The notes under the pieces are model-generated. The model saw only the letters and a program-made list of their open reading frames with translations, ran no database searches and had not been told where the DNA came from. Made by a program: the position numbers and the translations under genes. From NCBI GenBank assembly GCA_963727575.1, contig CAVSIA010000027.1:243077-307076 (forward strand): a DNA stretch of 64,000 bases, read 5' to 3'. Below, one piece after another: positions 21,119 to 30,742 of this stretch (position 1 is the first letter of the stretch; each line of letters starts with the position of its first letter). Origin of the DNA: JAHQVI01 sp963727575. GTDB taxonomy: Bacteria; Pseudomonadota; Alphaproteobacteria; Rhizobiales; Rhodomicrobiaceae.

Positions 21119-23049
21119 TTGCGCCATCGCAGCAGCAGAAGCCCCAGCGCGTCCTTCATTCCGGAAGCGAAAGACGGCAATACCAGCCCGGTCGGAGTGT
21201 TCCTGAAGCTCCTGCCTTTCGTCTGGCCCGAGGACCGGCCGGACCTGAAGGTGCGCGTCGGGCTTGCCGCCATCGTGCTGGTTGCGGCCAAGATCGTCAC
21301 TGTGGCGACGCCGCTCGCCTATAAGGCTGCCGTCGACTGGTTTACCGTCGGCCAGGGCGGAGCCGGACAGACGAAAGTTCTCACGGCGCTGACCATCACG
21401 CCGATCGCCCTGATCATCGCCTACGGCGTCGGCCGGATCATGCAGATGGGCTTCACCCAGGTCCGTGACGTGCTGTTCACCAAGGTCGGCCAGAACGCCG
21501 TCCGCCATTTGTCCAACCAGACCTTCGAGCACCTGCACCGTCTGTCGCTGCGTTTTCACCTGGAGCGCAAGACCGGCGGCCTCAGCCGCGTCATCGAGCG
21601 CGGCCGCACGGCGGTCGAGCTGATCATCCGCATGGGCATGCTGAATTCCATCCCGACCGTGCTGGAACTGGCGATGGTGCTCGGCATCACCACCTATCTG
21701 TTCGGCTGGATCTTCTCCTTCATCATCGCCGTGACGCTGGTCTTCTATATCTGGTTTACCTTCAAGGCCAGCGAGTGGCGCATCGCGATTCGCCGCGAGA
21801 TGAACGACAGCGACACCGAGGCCAACACCAAGGCCATCGACAGCCTGCTCAACTACGAGACAGTCAAATATTTCGGCAATGAGCCCTGGGAAGCGTCGCG
21901 CTTCGACAGCTCGATGGTCCGCTATGAGAAGGCGGCGGTGCGCACCTATACCTCGCTCGCCCTGCTGAATACCGGTCAGGCGATGATCTACACGACCGGG
22001 CTGACGGTGTGCATGCTGCTCGCCGCCCGCGGCGTGGTCAACGGCACGCATACGGTCGGCGATTTCGTCATGATCAACGCGATGCTGATCCAGCTCTACA
22101 TGCCGCTGAACCTGCTCGGCATGATCTATCGGGAGCTGCGCCAGGGGCTTGTCGACATCGAGTCGATGTTCGAGCTGCTGTCGCAGGCGCCGGAGGTCGA
22201 AGGACCGGCCGGGTGCCAAGCCGCTCGTCATCACCGAGGGCAGGATCCGCTTCGAGGATGTCTACTTCTCCTACGATCCGGCGCGGTCGATTCTCAAAGG
22301 CGTGGATTTCGAGGTTCCCGCCGGGCAGATGGTGGCGCTTGTCGGACCGTCCGGCGCGGGCAAGTCGACCATCTCGCGGCTGCTGTTCCGCTTCTATGAA
22401 ACGACCTCGGGCCGCGTGCTGATCGACGGCCAGGACCTGCGCGACGTGACACAGGCCTCGCTGCGCGCCTGTCTCGGCATGGTCCCGCAGGATACGGTGC
22501 TGTTCAACGACACCATCGCCTACAACATCCGCTACGGCCGCCCCGGCGCGACCGAGGAGGAAGTGCGCGAGGCCGCGCGCATGGCGCAGATCGACGAGTT
22601 CATCCAGATGCTGCCCGACGGCTACAAGACCATGGTCGGCGAGCGCGGACTGAAGCTGTCTGGCGGCGAGAAACAGCGCGTCGCCATTGCCCGGACGATC
22701 CTTAAGGGGCCGCCGATCCTGATGCTGGACGAGGCGACTTCGGCGCTCGACAGCTTTACCGAGAAGCAGATCCAGTCGGCGCTCGACCGTGTCGCGCAGA
22801 ACCGGACCACGCTGGTGATCGCGCACCGCCTGTCGACGATCATCCATGCCAACCAGATCCTGGTGCTCGATGCCGGCCGGGTGGTCGAGCGTGGCACGCA
22901 TGCGGAGCTGCTCGGCGAAGCAGGGCCTCTATGCAGGCATGTGGGCACGTCAGCAGGAGGCCGAAGAGGTACAGCGCCGCGCGCGCGAACTGGCGGCGGA
23001 CCCCTATGTCGACCGCAAGCCGGCCAACTCGCCGCTTGCCGCGGAATAG
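21119..23049 (+). CDS. Atm1/HMT1-type ABC exporter (two frameshifts)
   Basis: A half-transporter of about 640 residues: six-helix membrane domain, then a nucleotide-binding domain with Walker A GPSGAGKST, signature LSGGEKQR, Walker B ILMLDEATSALD and the H-loop VIAHRLSTI. TMD motifs LHRLSLRFHLERKTGGLSRV and the NYETVKYFGNE segment are those of Atm1, which exports glutathione-type sulfur or metal conjugates. Extra bases at about 22202 (GG in GAAGGACC) and at 22914-22915 (GG in CTCGGCG) split the ORF; the true end is the TAG at 23047-23049. The start is probably the TTG at 21119 after CGAGAG, though this is uncertain. Confidence 0.88.
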
Positions 23050-23054
23050 AGCGT

Positions 23055-23173
23055 TAGATCAAGATAATTTTGGATTGGTTCAATTCAAAATCATGAACCG
23101 TGTTCTATTCCCCAAGTTTAGAGCGGGATGACGAGCGAAAACCCGGTTCCCACTTTTTCTCATCCCGCTCTGG
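23055..23173 (+). repeat. Dispersed extragenic hairpin repeat, copy A
   Basis: The left module contains TTTTGGATTGGTTCAATTC and ends near ATCATGAACC. The right module is a hairpin: GAGCGGGATGA at 23121-23131 pairs with TCATCCCGCTC near 23160-23170, enclosing ACGAGCGAAAACCCGGTTCC. Two more copies occur at 24077 and 46475. It lies just after the ABC exporter stop. The remaining bases of the 315-base gap before psd show no gene. Confidence 0.8.
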
Positions 23174-23364
23174 GGCGTCGAGTGCATCGGTTTTGCGCGA
23201 GGACAGCATGCGACGGCAGGAAGGTTGGAGCGCCGCGCGCGTTTCTGCCAATGCGCATGGCGGATTCGAGCGCGACGCCCTTGGAAATTTCACGAAAACG
23301 CTAAGCTTTCTCCCCGTTTGCGTGCTATGAGCGGCGCAAAGTTTGGACGGCAGGGGGACCAATC

Positions 23365-24078
23365 ATGAACGACCGTCACGGTTTGATCGATACGATCCGG
23401 GGTGGGCTGGTGCCGATTCATTGGGACGGGCACAAATTCGTCGGCGCCGGGATCGTTCTGACGATATTGCTGTTTCTGCTCTGGTCGCCGCTCGGCTGGC
23501 TCGGGCTGATGCTGACGATCTATGTCGCCTATTTCTTTCGCGACCCTGCGCGCACCACCCCGGTCCGTGAGGGCCTGATCGTGTCGCCCGCCGACGGGCT
23601 GGTCACATCGGTGCATCTCGATACGCCGCGCAGCGAACTCGGCCTGCCACAGACGCCGCACACCTGCATCTCGATCTTCCTGTCCGTCTTCGACGTGCAT
23701 ATCAACCGCGCGCCGGTCGACGGCCAGATCGTCCGCCGGCTCTACATTCCCGGCCTCTATCTGAATGCGGCGATGGACAAGGCCAGCGAGGACAATGAGC
23801 GCGAGATCATGGTGTTCAAGACCGCGTCCGACCTTGAGATCGGCGTCGTCCGCATCGCCGGGCTGATCGCGCGCCGGATCGTCACCTTCGTCCGCGAAGG
23901 GCAGCGCGTGGAGGCCGGCAGCCGCACCGGTCTGATCCGTTTCGGCAGCCGCGTCGACATCTACATCCCGACCGCGAAGGGTATTCTGGTCGCGGAAGGC
24001 CAGCGCGTCATCGGCGGCGAAACCGTGCTTGCCGATATGCGCTCCGAGGAAAACGGGCGCGACGTCCGGCTGCACTAG
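23365..24078 (+). CDS. psd: Phosphatidylserine decarboxylase proenzyme
   Basis: A 237-residue, short-form (PSD-A) enzyme. An N-terminal hydrophobic hairpin (IVLTILLFLLWSPLGWLGLM) anchors it to the inner membrane. Core motifs are FFRDPARTTP, SPADGLVT, FLSVFDVHINRAPVDG and the self-cleavage site in RFGSRVDIYIP, where the Ser becomes the pyruvoyl group. It makes phosphatidylethanolamine from phosphatidylserine. In many Hyphomicrobiales pssA follows directly; here a repeat and an unrelated gene on the other strand follow. Confidence 0.93.
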   Translation: MNDRHGLIDTIRGGLVPIHWDGHKFVGAGIVLTILLFLLWSPLGWLGLMLTIYVAYFFRDPARTTPVREGLIVSPADGLVTSVHLDTPRSELGLPQTPHTCISIFLSVFDVHINRAPVDGQIVRRLYIPGLYLNAAMDKASEDNEREIMVFKTASDLEIGVVRIAGLIARRIVTFVREGQRVEAGSRTGLIRFGSRVDIYIPTAKGILVAEGQRVIGGETVLADMRSEENGRDVRLH

Positions 24079-24149
24079 ATCACGATGATTTTGGATTGAT
24101 TCAGGGATGATGGGCGAAAAGCCGGTTGCCACATTTCCTCATCCCGCTT
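24077..24149 (+). repeat. Dispersed extragenic hairpin repeat, copy B (shortened)
   Basis: It starts in the psd stop codon with AGATCACGATGATTTTGGAT, lacks the middle part of the other copies, and continues with GGGATGATGGGCGAAAAGCC up to TCATCCCGCTT. It is a deletion variant of copies A and C, and part of the hairpin stem (GGGATGA/TCATCCC) is kept. Confidence 0.75.
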
Positions 24150-24202
24150 GAGTTGCCGGGGCGGAGGGGCGCATGCATACGCTCTAAGATAAGCGGGCGC
24201 GC

Positions 24203-24508
24203 TCAAAGCTGGGCGATGATGCGGCCGTGCATGATCGGGTCGCGCGGTGCGTAGCCCTCGGCCGGGCCGTCGAAGGTTCGCCCGGTCGCCTCCACCTCGC
24301 CGATACGATCGACCCTGAAGATCTTCCAATGGATCGGTGCCGCAGATGTGCTGGCGCCGGAGCGCTGGAACGCGCGAAGCAGGACGTCGTTCTGCGCGCT
24401 GTAGCCGAGGACATGCGGCTCGATCTCCCGCCAGCCCGGAGCGTAGCGAATCCTCACCACCATCCGCTCGCGGATCGCGCGGGCCAGAAAGGCGATTGTC
24501 TTGTCCAT
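24203..24508 (-). CDS. Uncharacterised small protein, possibly WYL-like
   Basis: The ATG at 24508 gives 101 residues (MDKTIAFLARAIRERMVVRI, then RYAPGWREIEPHVLGYSAQN, ending HGRIIAQL). The pattern of a short helix, then basic strand with IRYA, then HVLGYS and a VDRIGEVEATG strand resembles the core of WYL/DUF-type ligand-binding domains, but I cannot assign a family firmly. The open frame extends upstream to 24700 with low-complexity codons; the adjoining frame also looks coding (LRFVRCDNVVQLNDAIAARP), so another indel may hide a longer protein. Confidence 0.5.
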   Translation of the reverse strand: MDKTIAFLARAIRERMVVRIRYAPGWREIEPHVLGYSAQNDVLLRAFQRSGASTSAAPIHWKIFRVDRIGEVEATGRTFDGPAEGYAPRDPIMHGRIIAQL

Positions 24509-24771
24509 CGGCGTCGCCACGGGCTGGGTGCTCTCGCGCCTGATATCGGCGTCGGGCGCGGCGCGATCAAGCCGTGATGCACCCGCGCGGTGAACTGGGG
24601 CGGCGGCGCGGGGCGTGCGGCGATCGCGTCGTTGAGCTGGACAACGTTGTCGCACCGGACGAAGCGAAGATCCGGTGCCTAATGACGTAGCCGCGAGCAA
24701 TGTTCGAGCTGAGGCGAGTTGGCCCCGGCTGGAAGGCCGGCTCGACGGATATGACGTCCGCCCGAATAGCG

Positions 24772-25869
24772 CTAATTCGCGAAGCGGAAATGCATCACGT
24801 CGCCGTCGTGGACCGTGTAGTCCTTGCCTTCGAGCCGCATCTTCCCCGCCTCCTTCGCTCCACTCTCGCCATTGCAGCGGATGAAGTCGTCATAGGAAAT
24901 CGTCTCGGCGCGGATGAAGCCCTTTTCGAAATCGGTGTGGATAACGCCGGCGGCCTGCGGGGCGAGCGTGCCCTTGCGGATGGTCCAGGCGCGGGCTTCC
25001 TTGGGACCGGCGGTGAAATAGGTGATCAGGTCGAGAAGCTGGTAGCCAGCGGAAATCAGACGGTTGAGTCCCGGCTCGGTGAGGTCGAGGCTGTCGAGAT
25101 AGTCCTTCCTTTCCTCCAGCGGGAGCTGGGCGAGCTCGGCCTCGATCTTGGCCGAGATCACCACGGCGACCGCGCCTTCCTCTTTGGCCTTCGCCTCCAC
25201 CCGCTGCGAATAGTCATTGCCGGCGGCGGCCGACCCCTCGTCGACATTGGCGACGTAGAGCACCGGCTTGGCGGTTAGAAGCTGGAGCTGCCTGAAGCGG
25301 CCGCGATCCTCCGGCGCAATCCTGGCAAAGCGCGCGGGCTTGCCCTCGTTCAGCACCGCGAGCGCGGCATCGACCAGCTCCAGCGTGGCCTTGGCTTCCT
25401 TGTCCTGGCCGCGTGCGCGCTTCTCCAGCGTCACCTGGCGTTTCTCCAGGCTCTCCATGTCGGCGAGCATCAGCTCGGTTTCGACCGTCTCGGCGTCGGC
25501 CATCGGATCGACGCGGCCCTCGACATGGGTGACGTCGGAATCCTCGAAGCATCGCAGCACATAGGCGATCGCGTCCATTTCGCGGATGTTGGCCAGAAAC
25601 TGGTTGCCGAGCCCTTCGCCCTTCGAGGCGCCGCGGACGAGCCCGGCGATGTCGACGAAGGTCAGCCGCGTCGGCAGGGTTTGCGCGGATTTGGCGATGG
25701 CGGCGATGCGGTCGAGCCGCTCGTCGGGCACCGGCACGTCGCCGACATTGGGCTCGATCGTGCAGAACGGATAGTTCGCCGCTTCGGCGGCCGCCGTCTG
25801 CGTCAGCGCGTTGAACAGCGTCGACTTGCCGACATTCGGCAGCCCGACAATGCCGCATTTGAAGCCCAT
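24772..25869 (-). CDS. ychF: Redox-regulated ATPase/GTPase YchF
   Basis: A 365-residue OBG-type P-loop protein. It opens MGFKCGIVGLPNVGKSTLFN (G1), with the NYPFCTIEPNVGDV switch and DIAGLVRGASKGEGLGNQFL (G3), and ends in a TGS domain (LITYFTAGPKEARAWTIRKG, then EGKDYTVHDGDVMHFRFAN). YchF/OLA1 proteins prefer ATP and act on ribosomes and stress responses. It lies downstream of pth and rplY on the same strand, the usual arrangement. Confidence 0.95.
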   Translation of the reverse strand: MGFKCGIVGLPNVGKSTLFNALTQTAAAEAANYPFCTIEPNVGDVPVPDERLDRIAAIAKSAQTLPTRLTFVDIAGLVRGASKGEGLGNQFLANIREMDAIAYVLRCFEDSDVTHVEGRVDPMADAETVETELMLADMESLEKRQVTLEKRARGQDKEAKATLELVDAALAVLNEGKPARFARIAPEDRGRFRQLQLLTAKPVLYVANVDEGSAAAGNDYSQRVEAKAKEEGAVAVVISAKIEAELAQLPLEERKDYLDSLDLTEPGLNRLISAGYQLLDLITYFTAGPKEARAWTIRKGTLAPQAAGVIHTDFEKGFIRAETISYDDFIRCNGESGAKEAGKMRLEGKDYTVHDGDVMHFRFAN

Positions 25870-25995
25870 CGTATGCAGGTCCTTTCGATGCCGACGGCCG
25901 GGGGCCGAGCCGGTCGCGCTTTATATTCAGCAATATCCCGCCCGATCACAGGCCGGACTGCGCCGCGAACGCGTAACGATTGCAGGTGAGCAGCC

Positions 25996-26811
25996 TCAGC
26001 CGCGCCGGAACCAGGCCTTGAGCTTCGCGCCGAGCGAGGTTTCCTGTTCCTGGCGGGACCGGGAAGAAGACGCAGGCGCGGCCGTCGCCGTTGCGAATTC
26101 TTTCTCTTTCGGCGGCTCGGCTTTCGGTGCAGCAGGCTTCGGCTCGGCAGGCGCGGGCTTCGGAGCCGGTCCGGCTTTCACGGCAGGCGCTGCCGCCGGC
26201 TTCGCCTCCGCGCCGCTCGGCTTGGACTTCCCGGACGCCGCCGCCGGACGGGCCACGCGCGCCACTTCGTTCATGAAGGTCGCGTCCTGCCCTTTCACCA
26301 GCTGCGGCGTTGCCTGGGCGATGCCGTCGAGCAGCGGCTCCAGCCAGCTCCGGTCGGCGCGGGCGAAATCCTGCAGCACGTAGTGAACCACGGCCTCGCG
26401 GCTGCCGGGATGGCCGACGCCGATGCGCACGCGCTGATAGTCGTTGCCGATATGCGCCGAGATCGAACGCAGGCCGTTATGGCCGGCATGGCCGCCGCCG
26501 AACTTCACACGCAGCTTGCCGGGCTCGAGATCGATCTCGTCGTGGAGGACGATCACGTCGGCCGGCGACATCTTATAGAAGCGGATCGCCTCGCCGACGG
26601 CGCGGCCGGACTCGTTCATATAGGTGGCGGGTTTGAGCAGCAGATAACGGACACGGTCGATGTCGACTTCGGCGGCCAGACCCTGAAAGCGCTTCCGCCA
26701 CGGGCCGGCATTGTAACGATCGGCTATCGCATCGATCGCCATAAAGCCGACATTGTGCCGGTTGCCTTCATATTTCTGGCCGGGATTGCCCAACCCAACG
26801 AGGACCTTCAT
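25996..26811 (-). CDS. pth: Peptidyl-tRNA hydrolase
   Basis: The enzyme recycles tRNA from stalled peptidyl-tRNA. The ATG at 26811 gives MKVLVGLGNPGQKYEGNRHN with the catalytic His, then the MNESGRAVGEAIRFYK, LHDEIDLEPGKLRVKFGGG and GGHAGHNGLRSI motifs. The catalytic core of about 190 residues is followed by an unusual Ala/Pro/Lys-rich tail of some 80 residues ending in a basic patch (LGAKLKAWFRRG). Such tails occur in some alphaproteobacteria. It sits between rplY and ychF. Confidence 0.94.
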   Translation of the reverse strand: MKVLVGLGNPGQKYEGNRHNVGFMAIDAIADRYNAGPWRKRFQGLAAEVDIDRVRYLLLKPATYMNESGRAVGEAIRFYKMSPADVIVLHDEIDLEPGKLRVKFGGGHAGHNGLRSISAHIGNDYQRVRIGVGHPGSREAVVHYVLQDFARADRSWLEPLLDGIAQATPQLVKGQDATFMNEVARVARPAAASGKSKPSGAEAKPAAAPAVKAGPAPKPAPAEPKPAAPKAEPPKEKEFATATAAPASSSRSRQEQETSLGAKLKAWFRRG

Positions 26812-26858
26812 CGCGCGCCCGCTCAACTCTCAACTCCCCCAGCCACTCGAACTCAGCG

Positions 26859-27479
26859 TTACTCCGTCGCTTCCTCGCCGGTCTCCTCTTCGCCTTCCTC
26901 GTCCAACTTCATGCTGGAGGACATAGCGATCGTGGCAATCGTGAAATCGCGATCGGTGATCGTCGGCGTGACCTTGTTCGGCAGCTTGATCGCGGAGATA
27001 TGCACCGAATCGCCGATGTCGAGGCCTGCGAGGCTGACCTCGAGCGACTTCGGGATGGCATCCGCCGGGCAGCTCAGCTCGACTTCGTGCCGGACGATGT
27101 TGAGAACGCCGCCGCGGCGCAGGCCAGGCGATTTTTCTTCATCGAGGAAATGCACCTGGACTTCGACGTCGATCCGCGAGCTTTTGCTGACGCGCAGGAA
27201 ATCGACATGGACCAGAAAGTCGCGAACCGGGTCGAGCTGAACGTCGCGCGGGATGACGCGCTCTTTCTTGCCGTTGATGTCGAGCATATAGACGGTCGAC
27301 AGGAAGTGGCCGCTTTCGACCTGCTTCCACAGCGCCTTGCGCTCCAGCGTCACCATTTCGGGGTCTTTGTCGCCACCATAAATGATTGCCGGAATGCGGT
27401 TTTGCTTGCGCAATTTCTTCGCGGCTGGGGAGCCGGTCGCCGTTTTGCTTTCGGCCTTGAATTCGACCATGTCTGCCAT
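26859..27479 (-). CDS. rplY: 50S ribosomal protein L25/Ctc
   Basis: A 206-residue long-form L25 (CTC/TL5) protein. The N-terminal 5S rRNA-binding domain (SPAAKKLRKQNRIPAIIYGG) is followed by the beta-rich Ctc domain (VEVQVHFLDEEKSPGLRRGG, CPADAIPKSLEVSLAGLDIG) and an acidic C-terminus (EEEGEEETGEEATE-like). The ATG at 27479 follows a CGGAGA ribosome site; the frame is open upstream but with no better start. It heads the rplY-pth-ychF cluster. Confidence 0.94.
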   Translation of the reverse strand: MADMVEFKAESKTATGSPAAKKLRKQNRIPAIIYGGDKDPEMVTLERKALWKQVESGHFLSTVYMLDINGKKERVIPRDVQLDPVRDFLVHVDFLRVSKSSRIDVEVQVHFLDEEKSPGLRRGGVLNIVRHEVELSCPADAIPKSLEVSLAGLDIGDSVHISAIKLPNKVTPTITDRDFTIATIAMSSSMKLDEEGEEETGEEATE

Positions 27480-27616
27480 TGGATGTCTCCGGAATGAATA
27501 ATGGCCTTCCTCAGGCCAAATGGGCAAAGGCGGCGAAAGCCGAGCTTGCCGCTATAATCTCGCGCCGGTTTATAGACGGAAAAGATGCGGAACTCAATTG
27601 CCTCGGCGCATTCTTG

Positions 27617-28549
<933 letters not shown>

Positions 28550-28633
28550 GCGGTATGCCTACGAAGGAACGCGCGTGGGATCGCGGAGAGGCTTCAACTC
28601 CCTTTCCCTCGCAAATAAACACCCGGCGAGCGA

Positions 28634-28670
28634 GCAAAAAACAAACGGCTCGCTTTTAGCAGCGAGCCGT
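28634..28670 (-). terminator. Intrinsic terminator of the lipoprotein gene
   Basis: ACGGCTCGCT (28645-28654) and AGCGAGCCGT (28661-28670) form a perfect ten-base stem with a six-base loop. On the minus strand the stem is followed by a T-rich run (TTTGTTTTTTG, about 28634-28644). It starts 44 bases after the stop of the lipoprotein gene and precedes prs. Confidence 0.85.
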
Positions 28671-28713
28671 CTGTGTGTAAACCGCAAGGACTGTCAGGAA
28701 GCTGAAGAATGGC

Positions 28714-29772
28714 TCAGCCGGTCGGTTTGATCAATTTTGCGACACTCTTGGCCGCCTCGCTGGCTGCCAGATCGGCAACTTGGCCCCAAGCGCCGTTGAG
28801 CGAGCCTTCAGGCACCTTGTTGCGCTGAACGACGGCCTTTTCCATCGGCTTGCCATTGGGATCGACGACCAGCCAGCGGATGGTGATCGGCTGCTGACCC
28901 GACGCGGCCGAACCAAGCTGGACGGTGCCTTTCACCGTGTAGGCATTCGCCGAAGCGCCTTCGACCAGTTTCACGCCGGCGCTTTCCAGATGACGGCGCA
29001 TCGCCTCGGTCAGCGAGGTGGTGCCGTCGCCCGGTGCCCCGGTCACGGGCTGCACGACCGCTACGATATCGCCGCGATCTTGCGAAGCCGGAGCGGCCTG
29101 CGCTGACAACACGCTTGCCGTTGCCGCCGGGGTTGCCTCGACTGCCGGTTCCGGCGCGGCGGCGGCGACCTGAGCCTGCTGCTGTTGCTGGGCTCCATCC
29201 GGCGCACCGCTGTCGGCCGTAGCCGCGGCCCCGGACATCCAGCCGGAGATCTTGCCCGCCGTCGAGGTCGCGATCCGGTCGATGGCGGCGTCGTCGACGA
29301 TGCCCCAGGGATCGCCGCCCTTCTTGCCTTCGATCAGCTCGTCGCCCTGAAACCGCTTGGCGCGCTTGCCGTTCTTGTCGGTGACGTCCCAGATATAGGA
29401 CAGCTTGGTCCCCTTGGGATCGGCTGCGGCGACGAGATAGCCGCGGATCGTGTATTCAGCGTCGTTGGTCGACGCCACGGGAATATTGGACTGACCGGCG
29501 GCCGCGACCAGCCGCTCGTTCATCTTCGAGGAAACCTTTGCCGGCGCTCCGATCACGGGAGCGAAAGCGACCGGCTTGACTTGCGCTGCGGCGGGTGCCG
29601 GCGTCGTCAGAGAGCTGACGACGTTGTCGCCCGAGCTGCTCGAGCTGGTTTCACATCCGGCTAGGAATAGAGCGAGTAAACCTCCGGCAAGAGGCAACGC
29701 GAAACGCTTCGCTCCGCAACGCGCCGCCAATCCTCTGACACGCGCCACTTGAGTTGCTCCAATTATTTTCAT
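28714..29772 (-). CDS. Outer-membrane-type lipoprotein of unknown function
   Basis: A 352-residue protein with a lipoprotein signal (LLALFLAGCETSS). Two similar halves are visible: residues ~75-165 (MNERLVAAAGQSNI, YTIRGYLVAAADPKGTKLSY, WDVTDKNGKRAKRF, PWGIVDDAAIDRIA) and ~245-350 (EAMRRHLESAGVKLV, YTVKGTVQLGSAASGQQPIT, LVVDPNGKPMEKAV, GAWGQVADLAASEA). They are joined by a Gln/Ala-rich linker. The halves look like a duplicated domain. Function is not known; lipidation by the nearby Lgt is likely. Confidence 0.8.
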   Translation of the reverse strand: MKIIGATQVARVRGLAARCGAKRFALPLAGGLLALFLAGCETSSSSSGDNVVSSLTTPAPAAAQVKPVAFAPVIGAPAKVSSKMNERLVAAAGQSNIPVASTNDAEYTIRGYLVAAADPKGTKLSYIWDVTDKNGKRAKRFQGDELIEGKKGGDPWGIVDDAAIDRIATSTAGKISGWMSGAAATADSGAPDGAQQQQQAQVAAAAPEPAVEATPAATASVLSAQAAPASQDRGDIVAVVQPVTGAPGDGTTSLTEAMRRHLESAGVKLVEGASANAYTVKGTVQLGSAASGQQPITIRWLVVDPNGKPMEKAVVQRNKVPEGSLNGAWGQVADLAASEAAKSVAKLIKPTG

Positions 29773-29934
29773 TGCCTCGCGCTCCGATGTCGACGGGAAA
29801 CTGCGCCCAAGGCGCCATCTCCATACGAATTGCGTACCTCTAATCGCTCAACGCGTCCATAGAGGGTCAAGTGCCCATGCAAGGCATCAACAGCATACAG
29901 GAGGAAAAAAGCCCTACTCAGCCCCTTTTCCACA

Positions 29935-30699
29935 TCACATAAGAACAATGGCGGAAATTTGGCGGCCATAATCTCCCTCCTTGCGATGTACCGAGCGCCG
30001 GTAGCTATAAAAAAGCGATTCGTTTTCATAGGTACACAGGCCCAGCCCGTCTATGTGGCCGATGCCGAGATCATCCAGTCTTCTATGACAATAGCCCGGC
30101 AGATCGAAATGCGGCTTGCCGCCGTCTTTCAGGGTTAAAAAGAACGCGCCGTTGGCGTCGTCGTCGCCGACGAAGGCGTCCTTGAAATCCGTGCCGACCT
30201 CGTAGGCGCCTTGCGAGATCGTCGGCCCGATCGCGGCATGGATATGGTCGCGCCTGGCGCCCAGCTCTTCCATCGTCGAAACGACCGCGTCGATGATGCC
30301 GGTCTTTGCCCCGCGCCAGCCGGCGTGGGCGGCGGCGATGACGCCCGATTCGGCGTCGGAGAACAGGATCGGCGTGCAGTCCGCGGTCAGAATGGCGACG
30401 GCGAGGCCGCGTGCATTGGTGACGATGGCGTCGCCCTCCGGCGCCGCATCGGGCGTCCACGGGGTCTCGGCGACCACGGCGCGGCTGCTGTGCACCTGGC
30501 GGACCGTAACGAGGCGGTTTTCCTCGGCGCCGAGCTTGGCCGCGACCCGAATCCGGTTCTCGCGGACGTTCTCCGCCGCATCCCCCGAGCCGAAACCGCA
30601 ATTCAGCGTCTGGTATATTCCGGCCGATACCCCGCCGCTGCGGGTGAAAAATCCATGGCGGACGCCACTCTGGTCCTTAAGAAGTTCGCTTACGATCAT
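29935..30699 (-). CDS. pgeF: Purine nucleoside phosphorylase / laccase-domain protein PgeF
   Basis: A 254-residue YfiH/PgeF protein. It has the family's HGFFTRSGGVSAGIY start, the metal-site His in VRQVHSS, the Cys in ILTADCTPILF and His in IAAAHAGWRGAK, and TYENESLFYSYRRSVHR near the end. Family members act as purine nucleoside phosphorylases and have been linked to peptidoglycan editing. It lies 43 bases downstream of midA on the same strand. Confidence 0.9.
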   Translation of the reverse strand: MIVSELLKDQSGVRHGFFTRSGGVSAGIYQTLNCGFGSGDAAENVRENRIRVAAKLGAEENRLVTVRQVHSSRAVVAETPWTPDAAPEGDAIVTNARGLAVAILTADCTPILFSDAESGVIAAAHAGWRGAKTGIIDAVVSTMEELGARRDHIHAAIGPTISQGAYEVGTDFKDAFVGDDDANGAFFLTLKDGGKPHFDLPGYCHRRLDDLGIGHIDGLGLCTYENESLFYSYRRSVHRKEGDYGRQISAIVLM

Positions 30700-30742
30700 C
30701 TGGCTCTTTATCTATTCCGGCTCTGCAATTGGGGCGGAAATC

